DNA from: Prevotellaceae bacterium UBA2448
GTDB lineage: Bacteria > Bacteroidota > Bacteroidia > Bacteroidales > Bacteroidaceae
Assembly: GCA_002342585.1 (NCBI GenBank)
Contig: DDQG01000018.1
Location: forward strand, 1-64,000
DNA length: 64,000 nt
Direction of reading: 5' to 3'
Below the pieces are notes generated by a model, which was given only the letters and a program-made list of their open reading frames with translations, was not told the DNA's origin and did not search any database. Position 1 is the first letter of the stretch. Each line of letters starts with the position of its first letter. Positions 23,430 through 31,778 of the stretch are shown here, in pieces. The position numbers and the translations under genes are program-made.

Positions 23430-25468
23430 TATTCTTCTTTAGCTTTGCGAAGAACAACAGCAGAACGTGCTGGTATGTATAATTTCAACCAACCTTTATT
23501 GTCCTGTTCATATATAGGATCGTAATTTGTGAAATGACGCACAGAATCATCTGCAAGTCCGTTTCCACCAAATGCCTTGTTATCAGTATTCAAGACAACA
23601 TCATACGCACCTTGTTTTACGATAAAGCCGTAGTCGGTAAACGACTGAGAAGGATTGAAATTAAATACAAACAAAAGATCGCCACGTGTGTATGCAAGTA
23701 TCTGATCACCATCATTGTGCCAGATTTCCTGAACAGGAGTTTTCTCTATCTTCTTCTCTGATTTCAAAACAGAAAGCATAGCCTCATCAAAGTCGCCAAG
23801 ATAATGATAACAGAGCTCATGATTGTCTAGAAGATTCCACTGACGACGGGCGTATTTATAGCTCCAACCATTGCCTTCACGTGGGAAGTCAATCCACTCT
23901 GGATGTCCCCATTCATTACCCATGAAGTTAAGGTATGCCCCATTAAGTGTACTAGCTGTAACAAGACGAATCATCTTATGAAGAGCGATACCACGGTTTG
24001 CCATAAAATTCTCATCTCCCTTCTTGAAATGCCAGTACATATCAGCATCGATGAGTTGGAAGATAACAGTCTTATCGCCTACAAGAGCCTGGTCGTGACT
24101 CTCTGCGTATGTTACAGTCTTTTCGTCCTGACGGCGATTTGTGAGTTCCCAGAATATGCTTGATGGTTTCCAATCCTCATCAGGAAGTTCCTTCATTGTC
24201 TTAATCCAATAGTCAGGTACGTTCATTTGCATACGATAATCGAAACCAAAACCACCATCTTTGAAAGGAGCAGCAAGTCCTGGCATACCACTTACTTCCT
24301 CAGCAATTGTTATAGCATTAGGATTTACTTCGTGAATCAGGCAGTTGGCAAGTGTGAGGTAACAGATGGCATCATCATCCTCTGCTCCATTATAATAATC
24401 GCCATAACCTCCAAATGCCTGTCCAAGTCCGTGGTTGTAATAAAGCATGGATGTAACACCATCGAAACGGAATCCGTCAAAATGGTATTCATCAAGCCAG
24501 AACTTACAATTGGATAGAAGGAAATGAAGTACTTCATTCTTTCCATAATCGAAGCAGAGAGAATCCCATTGGTTGTGTTCACGACGTGGACCACTATGGA
24601 AATACTGACTGCCATCACCTGCAAAGTTACCCAGTCCTTCCAATTCGTTTTTCACAGCATGTGAATGAACTATATCCATAATAACTGCCATACCCATTCC
24701 GTGAGCAGTATCAATAAGTTCCTTCAGTTCGTCGGGAGTACCGAAACGACTGCTGGCAGAGAAGAAATTACTCACATGATATCCGAACGAGCCATAATAT
24801 GGATGTTCGGCTATTGCCATAATCTGTATGGCATTATATCCTTCCTTTTTGATACGAGGAAGAATATTGTCTTTAAACTCAGTGTATGTTCCAACTTTCT
24901 CTGCATCTTGAGCCATACCTATATGACATTCATAGATGAGCAGAGGAGAAGTGTTTGGTTTAAATGATTTTTTCTTCCATTGATATGGAGTTTCAGGAGA
25001 CCACACCTGAGCAGAGAATATCTTTGTGTTATCGTCTTGAACCACACGATTAATCCACGCTGGAATACGTTCGCCTTCACCTCCATTCCACTTAATTTTC
25101 AGTTTGAACAAATCACCGTGTTTCATCTGGGACTTTGTCAGTTTCAGTTCCCAATTGCCGTTTTTCAACGGTTTCATCTTATACTTTTCATTCTCCTGCC
25201 ATCCATTAAAGTCACCAATGACATATATCTCAGTAGCATTAGGAGCCCATTCACGAAGCACCCATCCTCCTTTGTCTGTTCTGTGCAAACCAAAATAGAG
25301 GTAACCAGATGCAAAACTACTCAATGTCTGTTTTCCGTTTTGAGTAAGGTCGTTAATTTTCCACACTGCATGATCATGTCTGCCGCGAATAGCCTCTTCA
25401 TAAGGTTCCAACCAAGCATCTTTCTGTACCAAACCAATGTGTTTTACGGGGGTGTTTTTCTTTGCCAT
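23429..25468 (-). CDS. glgB: 1,4-alpha-glucan branching enzyme
   Basis: A 679-residue GH13 enzyme that makes alpha-1,6 branches in glycogen. An N-terminal CBM48-like domain (about 50-150, with REWAPNATEIYVIGDFNGW) precedes the TIM barrel. The nucleophile lies in DGFRFDGVTS (about 330) and the acid in TIAEEVSGMPG (about 388). The third Asp is in TYAESHDQALVG. It resembles the eukaryotic-type branching enzymes common in Bacteroidetes. Glycogen storage in this organism is inferred. No other glycogen genes are nearby. Confidence 0.93.
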   Translation of the reverse strand: MAKKNTPVKHIGLVQKDAWLEPYEEAIRGRHDHAVWKINDLTQNGKQTLSSFASGYLYFGLHRTDKGGWVLREWAPNATEIYVIGDFNGWQENEKYKMKPLKNGNWELKLTKSQMKHGDLFKLKIKWNGGEGERIPAWINRVVQDDNTKIFSAQVWSPETPYQWKKKSFKPNTSPLLIYECHIGMAQDAEKVGTYTEFKDNILPRIKKEGYNAIQIMAIAEHPYYGSFGYHVSNFFSASSRFGTPDELKELIDTAHGMGMAVIMDIVHSHAVKNELEGLGNFAGDGSQYFHSGPRREHNQWDSLCFDYGKNEVLHFLLSNCKFWLDEYHFDGFRFDGVTSMLYYNHGLGQAFGGYGDYYNGAEDDDAICYLTLANCLIHEVNPNAITIAEEVSGMPGLAAPFKDGGFGFDYRMQMNVPDYWIKTMKELPDEDWKPSSIFWELTNRRQDEKTVTYAESHDQALVGDKTVIFQLIDADMYWHFKKGDENFMANRGIALHKMIRLVTASTLNGAYLNFMGNEWGHPEWIDFPREGNGWSYKYARRQWNLLDNHELCYHYLGDFDEAMLSVLKSEKKIEKTPVQEIWHNDGDQILAYTRGDLLFVFNFNPSQSFTDYGFIVKQGAYDVVLNTDNKAFGGNGLADDSVRHFTNYDPIYEQDNKGWLKLYIPARSAVVLRKAKEE

Positions 25469-25519
25469 AGTATATGAGGATTAAGTGTTAATAACTATTT
25501 TAAAGGTCTGTATAATATT

Positions 25520-25963
25520 CTATGCTTTCACTTTGAATATAGCTTTTTTTATCTCAGTCTCGTCACTCACGCATGGCGCATGTCCGTCCTGCGGGAAGAA
25601 AATAGCAAACTCTCCTGGCTGAACTGTTATGTATGTCTTAGCTAATCCAGGATAGAATGTTATATCTTTTTCTGAATTATACTCTGCCTCTGGCAAGGCT
25701 GTACGAGCTGTATAACCCATTGTCTCAGGAGCTGTAATAGGTATTTGTATGTCAATCATTTTATCATGACTTTCTATACGAGCCTGTTCCTTAGTCTTTC
25801 CCTTTGCCATAGTACAATTAATAAACAGGTCTGCTCCTTCAATCGGGAACTTACCTATCTCATGAGACTTCAAATCGTTTTTCTTTAGGTATTCCACAAC
25901 CTTTGGAAATAAAGGATTGAGTGAGGCATATTTGCCCAAATTTTCCAACGTATCAATAATCAT
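25520..25963 (-). CDS. YhcH/YjgK/YiaL family protein
   Basis: A 147-residue cupin-fold protein of the YhcH/YiaL (DUF386) family. Conserved pieces are the opening MIIDTLENLGKY, ESHDKMIDIQIPI with putative metal or ligand residues, and FAIFFPQDGHAPC near the C-terminus, with its conserved His. Relatives are linked to sialic acid and other sugar catabolism (TabA, EbgC), but the reaction here is unknown. It lies between glgB and an inositol-phosphatase-like gene, same strand, with a 14-bp gap to the latter. Confidence 0.88.
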   Translation of the reverse strand: MIIDTLENLGKYASLNPLFPKVVEYLKKNDLKSHEIGKFPIEGADLFINCTMAKGKTKEQARIESHDKMIDIQIPITAPETMGYTARTALPEAEYNSEKDITFYPGLAKTYITVQPGEFAIFFPQDGHAPCVSDETEIKKAIFKVKA

Positions 25964-25977
25964 AGTACGTACATTTT

Positions 25978-26784
25978 TTATTTTATTGTTTTTATAATCT
26001 CTATCATCTGTTCGTGTACTACTCCATTAGTTGCCAGCACTTCTCTGCCAGACTGCCATAAATTATCTTCATTGTTGTAGTCGCTAATCTTACCTCCCGC
26101 CTCTTTCAGTATAATTGCACCTGCAGCGACATCCCAAGGTTTTAAGAACGACTCAAGATACACATCAAATCTACCTGCAGCAACATAACACAATTCGCCC
26201 TCTGCAGAACCCAAAGAGCGAATACTTGCAACATTACCATATAGTTTATCTGTAATCCGTTGTGCAAACAAAGTATATTCTTTTGCATTATATGGGTATC
26301 CAAGAGCGACAAGGGAGTTATCAAGTACATTTTCAGATACATGTATTGGAGTGTTATCAATCCATGCCCCACCTCCTTGATAAGCCCAAAACAGTTCTTT
26401 ACGAATCAGTTCATAAACAACACCAAGAATAATATCATTATTATGTTTCAAGGCTATGCATACACAATACAAAGGAACGTCCTTTATAAAATTAGTAGTA
26501 CCATCCAGAGGGTCTACAATCCAACAATAATCATGGTTAGCTGTATCCTGTTCAACCATCTTTTCTTCTGTAACAAATCCAGCTTCCGGCAGAATTTGCT
26601 TCAGACGATTAACAATTATCTGTTCTGATTGTTTATCCACATAACTAACATAGTTGTGTGCACTCTTGGATTCCACACTTTCTTCGGAGAATGATTGCTT
26701 TTGTTCCAAAATGAACGAACCGGTATCTTTAGCCAGCAACTTAACTTCCTCTACAATCTTAGCTATGTCGATTTTTTCTATCAT
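25978..26784 (-). CDS. Inositol monophosphatase family protein
   Basis: A 268-residue magnesium-dependent phosphatase. Metal ligands are in VTEE (71-74) and the signature DPLDGTTNF (91-99). The C-terminal WDVAAGAIILKEAGG is also diagnostic. Family members hydrolyse inositol-1-phosphate, 3'-phosphoadenosine phosphate or fructose-1,6-bisphosphate, and which one cannot be read from the sequence. In sphingolipid-making Bacteroidetes, inositol lipids offer one possible context. It is transcribed leftward with the YhcH-like gene downstream and the MORN gene upstream. Confidence 0.88.
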   Translation of the reverse strand: MIEKIDIAKIVEEVKLLAKDTGSFILEQKQSFSEESVESKSAHNYVSYVDKQSEQIIVNRLKQILPEAGFVTEEKMVEQDTANHDYCWIVDPLDGTTNFIKDVPLYCVCIALKHNNDIILGVVYELIRKELFWAYQGGGAWIDNTPIHVSENVLDNSLVALGYPYNAKEYTLFAQRITDKLYGNVASIRSLGSAEGELCYVAAGRFDVYLESFLKPWDVAAGAIILKEAGGKISDYNNEDNLWQSGREVLATNGVVHEQMIEIIKTIK

Positions 26785-26792
26785 TATATGTT

Positions 26793-27920
26793 TTAGTTTG
26801 CAGTTTGCAATTTTCCTCGCACATAAACACCTTTGCGAATAATAGAACCATTACGATTTTTCTCCACAAACGGGCCGTCTTTCTGATCATTCAGATACGA
26901 GCCCTCAAAACGTACTCCATCAGGAGTTTCCTCTACACACTTGCCATTCTTCATTCCATTATGGAATTGGCCCTTGAATTTAGTACCATCTGCAAGTCGA
27001 AGCACTCCCTCGCCATGCATAACACCATTACGCCACTCGCCTTCATACATATCACCATTAGCGGCTACATACTTTCCTCGCCCACTTTCATGGTCTTCAA
27101 TCCATGTGCCTTCATATTTAGAACCATCAGGCCAGTAGTATGTACCGACACCTTCCATCAAACCATTTTTAAACATTCCTACATATTTACGTTTGTCAAC
27201 ATATGTAAAGATGCCTTGTCCTGTACGTTCTCCATTGAGGTATTCTCCCTCGTAACGATCACCACTACTAAAGATGTAAATACCCTTTCCGTGCATCACG
27301 TCATTTTTCCACCCGCCAATATACTTATCTCCATTTGAATATATAAAAGTTCCATTACCATTGCGTACATCATCGTTCATATCACCACTATAACTACTTC
27401 CATCACGCCAGTCGTAAACACCCTTACCAGATTTTTTATCTTCTTTCCAGCCACCTTTATAATACACACCATTTGCCCATGTGTATGTGCCTTCACCTTC
27501 TCGTTTATCTTCGTGCCAAGTACCTTCGTATTTATCACCATTAAAGTAAAACATCGTTCCCTCTCCTTCTTGATAATCAGTAAACCAAAGACCTTCGTAC
27601 TTATTCTTATTAGCAAAATAATAGGTGCCCCTACCATGCTGATGATCCTGATACCAGTCACCTTCATAACGTTCACCATCAACGAATGTATAAACACCGT
27701 ATCCTTGACGTTTTCCCTTTACATACTCACCTTCATAATTATCACCGTTAATAAATATCGTCTTTCCCTTACCGTGAGGTTTTCCACCCTCAATTTCACC
27801 TGTGTAAGCAGCTTTATCCTTTGGGAATGTATAATTACCTACGTTTTTCTTCTGTCCGTAGGCTGTAGTAGAGTAGATTGTTAATAATATTAGAAAATAT
27901 CTGCTTATATTCATATACAT
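26793..27920 (-). CDS. Secreted protein with 14 MORN repeats
   Basis: A 375-residue protein. A signal peptide (ISRYFLILLTIYSTTAYG) is followed by 14 consecutive 23-residue MORN repeats from about residue 39 to 362. Their consensus is YEGxWxxGxxHGxGxxxxxNGDx; examples are YEGEYVKGKRQGYG and YEGTWIEDHESGRG. The last two begin FKG and FEG. Such repeats form an extended beta solenoid used as a scaffold. No enzymatic domain is attached. It is probably periplasmic or surface-exposed. The first ATG at 27920 or the third codon (MNIS) could be the start. It lies 8 bp before the inositol-phosphatase gene, so is likely its operon leader. Confidence 0.88.
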   Translation of the reverse strand: MYMNISRYFLILLTIYSTTAYGQKKNVGNYTFPKDKAAYTGEIEGGKPHGKGKTIFINGDNYEGEYVKGKRQGYGVYTFVDGERYEGDWYQDHQHGRGTYYFANKNKYEGLWFTDYQEGEGTMFYFNGDKYEGTWHEDKREGEGTYTWANGVYYKGGWKEDKKSGKGVYDWRDGSSYSGDMNDDVRNGNGTFIYSNGDKYIGGWKNDVMHGKGIYIFSSGDRYEGEYLNGERTGQGIFTYVDKRKYVGMFKNGLMEGVGTYYWPDGSKYEGTWIEDHESGRGKYVAANGDMYEGEWRNGVMHGEGVLRLADGTKFKGQFHNGMKNGKCVEETPDGVRFEGSYLNDQKDGPFVEKNRNGSIIRKGVYVRGKLQTAN

Positions 27921-28047
27921 AATTCTATAAAATGAAAGTCAATCATTCTGCACCCAAAAATCTCATTCGCACTTATAGACGCAAAGTTAGTATTTTATTT
28001 TAACAAACAACTAACACATTAAGGATTATTAAAGTTTTTATTTAGAG

Positions 28048-28081
28048 TTTTGGAAAATTAAACATATCTGCCGTAACTTTG
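28048..28081 (+). promoter_or_regulatory. Promoter of the TonB-dependent receptor gene
   Basis: TTTTG at 28048-28052, a 21-nt spacer and TAACTTTG at 28074-28081. The leader of about 80 nt shows no recognisable riboswitch. Confidence 0.6.
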
Positions 28082-28167
28082 CACAACTTTTCTACATGTA
28101 TAATAGTTTCCGAAGGCTAACAATACAGTAAGAAAACGCATAGTTAAAAAAATTAAGTAACAAGCAA

Positions 28168-30282
28168 ATGAATCAAGTACAATTAAGAATGAAAGCGAAC
28201 TCCATTCGTTGGCACAAGTTTAGCCGCAGGAGCGATGCTATCTTCATGAGTCTGCACAGAGAAATCAGCATAGGCATACTCACGGTAGCAACTCTCACAT
28301 TCGCTGCCCCACAGAGTTCTGTTGCCAGAACCACGATGGGAGAAACTACAAAGAGCGAAGATGCCGGCATTAAACTGGACGATATAGAGGTAACAGCCTC
28401 ACGTGTATCTATGCCATTGGAGCAGACAGCTCGTATCGTCAGCGTAATGACGAAAGAAGAAATCAGTAATTGCCCTGCGCAATCTGTTAGTGATTTACTT
28501 AAATATGCATCCGGAGTTGATGTCCGACAACGTGGTGCATATGGTATTCAAACGGACATCAGCATCAACGGCGGTACACACGACCAAATAGTCATCTTAG
28601 TAAATGGTGTCAACATTTCTTCCCCGCATACAGGACACCTTGCAGCCGATTTTCCTTTTAACATAGACGATATTGAGCGCATCGAGATTCTCGAAGGAGC
28701 AGCCAGCCGTGTATATGGTTCAAGTGCTTATTCTGGTGCAATAAACATAGTGACACGTGGAGCACAAGGCACACCAGAAAAGGCAACCCCTGGTGGCTAC
28801 ATTTCCCTCGCTGCTGGATCTTTTGGAACTATTCAAACGAATGGGAATATTAGTCTGACATACAAAAATTTATTCAACAGCATCTCAGCGGGATTTGTTC
28901 GTAGCGATGGCGGGGTTAGCAATAGTGATTTCAAACGATTCAACGGATTTTATAATGGTGGTGTCACAACAAAAGAAGCCGACTTCCGTTGGCAACTGGG
29001 CATGATCAGCAAAGACTATGGCGCCAACACGTTCTATAGTGGGAAAATTCCCAATCAGTACGAGGAAAGCCGAAATTACACTACTAGCATATCAGCCAAA
29101 ACAAAAGGACGAATACAAATTTCTCCAAGTATATATTGGAATAGAACACACGACCACTATCAACTCATACGAGGCATGTCACCAACACAGGAAAACTATC
29201 ACATGACAGACGTGTATGGTGCAACAATAAATGCACAAACAAAATGGCAATTAGGTGTTACAGCCATAGGCGCTGAATTCCGTAATGAAGGGATACTCTC
29301 CACCGCCCTTGGAAAACAACTGACTGAAAGCGAATATGTAAAAGTAAGGGGAACAGATCGCAACTACACTAAGAAAGATAATCGTACTAACATATGCTAT
29401 TATTTAGAGCATGACATTACCCTTCGACATTTTTCCATAAGTCTTGGGGTGATGGCAAATATGAACACATGGCTCGATCATCGCCATCGTTTCTACCCCG
29501 GCATTGATATAAGTTATCGTTTAACAAATAATATTAAGTTCTTTGCTGCGTGGAACATGGCTCAACGAATGCCTACTTTTACCGATATCTATTATAAAAG
29601 CCCTACACAAGTCGGATATGCAGGTTTAAAACCTGAACGCACCAGCGAATTTAACATTGGTGGAGTGTTTAAAAACGACAACATAGAACTAACCTTACGC
29701 CTCTACCATCGTTACCAGACAAACATGATTGATTGGGTTATACCATTAGATTCTGTTGTTAAATATGGGCGTGGGAACTACACCACCTATCACGCAACAA
29801 ATCTGAAAGTAAACAACATGGGTATATCATTTAGTGGACGGTTTACAACTAATAATCGACGTATTTCCCTCAACACACAATACACTTTCATTCATCAGAA
29901 ACGCAATGACGACATACAATTAGATGATAGCTATTATGGTCTTAACTATTTGCGTCACAAAGTAACAGCAGCTGCTACGGCACACATCTGGAAGGGTTTA
30001 TCAGTCACCCTATCCTATCGTTTTCAAGATCGCATGGGCACATACTATGAGTACGACACCAATCACATTGTGAAAAATGCATATGGATGGGATACTTACG
30101 CCTTTGCAGGGAAGTCATCATATAAGCCTTTCTCGCTGATTGACCTTCATTTAGAGTGGAGAGAAAAGCATTACAAAATATATGCGGATTTAAACAATCT
30201 CACGAATTACCAATACATAGATATCGGTAATGTTAAACAACCAGGATTTTGGTTTATGGGTGGAATAAAATTGATTTTATAA
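28168..30282 (+). CDS. TonB-dependent outer-membrane receptor (BtuB-like)
   Basis: A 704-residue TonB-gated receptor. An N-terminal basic segment and a hydrophobic stretch (ISIGILTVATLTFAAP) form the export signal. IKLDDIEVTASR is the TonB-box region. The plug domain includes VSDLLKYASGVDVRQRG and RIEILEGAASRVYGSSAYSGAINIVTRG. The rest is a 22-strand barrel ending in an aromatic-rich strand. The RWHKFSRRSDAIFMSLHREI N-terminus resembles receptors annotated as vitamin B12 transporters in Bacteroides, but no cobalamin riboswitch is visible, so the substrate is open. Confidence 0.85.
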   Translation: MNQVQLRMKANSIRWHKFSRRSDAIFMSLHREISIGILTVATLTFAAPQSSVARTTMGETTKSEDAGIKLDDIEVTASRVSMPLEQTARIVSVMTKEEISNCPAQSVSDLLKYASGVDVRQRGAYGIQTDISINGGTHDQIVILVNGVNISSPHTGHLAADFPFNIDDIERIEILEGAASRVYGSSAYSGAINIVTRGAQGTPEKATPGGYISLAAGSFGTIQTNGNISLTYKNLFNSISAGFVRSDGGVSNSDFKRFNGFYNGGVTTKEADFRWQLGMISKDYGANTFYSGKIPNQYEESRNYTTSISAKTKGRIQISPSIYWNRTHDHYQLIRGMSPTQENYHMTDVYGATINAQTKWQLGVTAIGAEFRNEGILSTALGKQLTESEYVKVRGTDRNYTKKDNRTNICYYLEHDITLRHFSISLGVMANMNTWLDHRHRFYPGIDISYRLTNNIKFFAAWNMAQRMPTFTDIYYKSPTQVGYAGLKPERTSEFNIGGVFKNDNIELTLRLYHRYQTNMIDWVIPLDSVVKYGRGNYTTYHATNLKVNNMGISFSGRFTTNNRRISLNTQYTFIHQKRNDDIQLDDSYYGLNYLRHKVTAAATAHIWKGLSVTLSYRFQDRMGTYYEYDTNHIVKNAYGWDTYAFAGKSSYKPFSLIDLHLEWREKHYKIYADLNNLTNYQYIDIGNVKQPGFWFMGGIKLIL

Positions 30283-30286
30283 TAAC

Positions 30287-30814
30287 TCAAGGGCGTAGCT
30301 GAGCTTCAGCTACGCCTTTTACAGCCTCTCCAAGTTCAATTACTTCTAAATCCTTTATTTCGCTACCGTCAATAACAAAACGCACAAGCGTTCGCACTTT
30401 ATGGAACCCATATTGTCCTGCAGCTCCAGGATTTATGTGTAAACAATTGATGGTCTTGTCATACATTACCTTAAGCAAGTGAGAATGCCCACATATAAAA
30501 AGTCGAGGAGGATTAGCATACATCATTCCACGTATTGACGCATCATATTTTCCTGGATAGCCACCAATATGTTTTATGAACACATCAACATCCTCGCATT
30601 TGAACCTATATTTCTCCGAAAACATATAACGAAGGTCGCCTCCATCAATATTACCGTAAACAGCACGCAATCGAGCTATGGCAGCTAACTTATCAGCAAC
30701 TTCTGTTGTTCCAATATCGCCTGCATGCCAAATTTCATCACATTCCGAGAAATATTTTACATACTTCTCATCCCAAAAACCATGAGTATCGGAAAGCAAA
30801 CCTATGCGTGTCAT
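30287..30814 (-). CDS. YfcE/MJ0936-family metallophosphoesterase
   Basis: A 175-residue calcineurin-like phosphoesterase. Metal-binding motifs are all visible: LSDTHG at the N-terminus, HAGDI, VYGNID and GHSH. The family hydrolyses cyclic or linear phosphodiesters. The start is set at ATG 30814 (MTRIGLLSDTHG). An upstream extension of 49 residues is hydrophobic, unlike the family, and overlaps the promoter region of the divergent gene. The last codons are part of a terminator hairpin. Confidence 0.88.
   Translation of the reverse strand: MTRIGLLSDTHGFWDEKYVKYFSECDEIWHAGDIGTTEVADKLAAIARLRAVYGNIDGGDLRYMFSEKYRFKCEDVDVFIKHIGGYPGKYDASIRGMMYANPPRLFICGHSHLLKVMYDKTINCLHINPGAAGQYGFHKVRTLVRFVIDGSEIKDLEVIELGEAVKGVAEAQLRP
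30292..30320. terminator. Intrinsic terminator inside the phosphoesterase 3' end
   Basis: A perfect 11-bp stem (30292-30302 with 30306-30316, GGCGTAGCTGA) with a 3-nt loop and TTTT. It terminates the receptor gene on the plus strand. It also codes for the final residues of the convergent phosphoesterase. Confidence 0.8.
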
Positions 30815-30946
30815 ACAAAAATTAGTGTAAAATTTTGGCAAAGATACAAAACAATTTAAAAAGAATAAAAGTCCGAAATCCTTTTCTAAAAATAAATCGC
30901 TTTTAAAATATTCTTCGTAACTTCGCAGCAAATTTATGACAGTCAC

Positions 30947-31741
30947 ATGGATTTTGAACAAAATAACGAACCGGGAATAAAAAATTCGTCAGAATCAGAC
31001 ATTAAACCGGAACAGAAGAAGACAACCAAGGAACTATGGATAGAGCTCGGACGCCTTATCCTCATTCTTAGTGTGACTATCATTAAATATTGTCTAAGTA
31101 GCATAGGCAAAGCAATTCTTTATCTTTGGGCATTCATCAAGGCGGGTTTTCGAACCATCGGAATATGGTGGCGAGACAAAAATACCCAAGAAAAGGTACA
31201 TTCTATACGTTTGAAGATAATTCGTTTTCTACGTCTTACACTTAAATGGACAATAATATGTCTGAAAAAACTTTGGAACTGGACAAAAACAGGACTCTTG
31301 ATAGGCGTACGTAAAATAATCAAATATACCCTACTAACATTTATATATTTATGGAAGGGCATTCGTTGGATAGTGATAAACTTCACCGAATTCATTATTC
31401 ACATGAAGCCTACCATTATACGTATGGGAATAGCGTTTCGACAATGGCGCCAGCGTGTAGCTCGAAGTCGTCGTCTAAAAAAGATTCGCAAACAACGTCG
31501 ACATGAAGAATTCGTACGTAACGGAGGTGTTCGTGGAGCACTTGAGCGCAAAACCAAATCACTCAAATCCTCTATTCATTCATACATGGAAGAAGAACAA
31601 AACGATGTTACGCCAGAAGCTATTACTGATGACGAAATATTCCGCGAGAAATTTGAACAAATAGAGAATGACAACAAAGCACATGTCATTAGTAAGAAAT
31701 TTTTCAGTTCAATAAAGAACATTGTAGAAGATAATAATTAA
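30947..31741 (+). CDS. Hypothetical membrane-associated protein upstream of MscS channel
   Basis: A 264-residue protein that I do not recognise. After an acidic, polar N-terminus (to about 30), residues 30-170 hold four or five hydrophobic stretches rich in Trp, Ile and basic residues (for example LYLWAFIKAGFRTIGIWW, LKWTIICLKKLWNWTKTG, LIYLW-like IYLWKGIRWIVINF). They look like repeated half-membrane or amphipathic hairpins. A very basic stretch follows (RQWRQRVARSRRLKKIRKQRR) and then an acidic tail. It lies 37 bp before the mechanosensitive channel gene, probably in one operon, so a role in membrane stress is possible. Confidence 0.6.
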   Translation: MDFEQNNEPGIKNSSESDIKPEQKKTTKELWIELGRLILILSVTIIKYCLSSIGKAILYLWAFIKAGFRTIGIWWRDKNTQEKVHSIRLKIIRFLRLTLKWTIICLKKLWNWTKTGLLIGVRKIIKYTLLTFIYLWKGIRWIVINFTEFIIHMKPTIIRMGIAFRQWRQRVARSRRLKKIRKQRRHEEFVRNGGVRGALERKTKSLKSSIHSYMEEEQNDVTPEAITDDEIFREKFEQIENDNKAHVISKKFFSSIKNIVEDNN

Positions 31742-31778
31742 CATTATACATAAGACCGGAACATACCTTTAATTTCAT

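Noticed and set aside
27921..28167. Cobalamin riboswitch before the BtuB-like receptor
   Set aside because: No B12-box-like motif or suitable helices visible; only an ordinary promoter.
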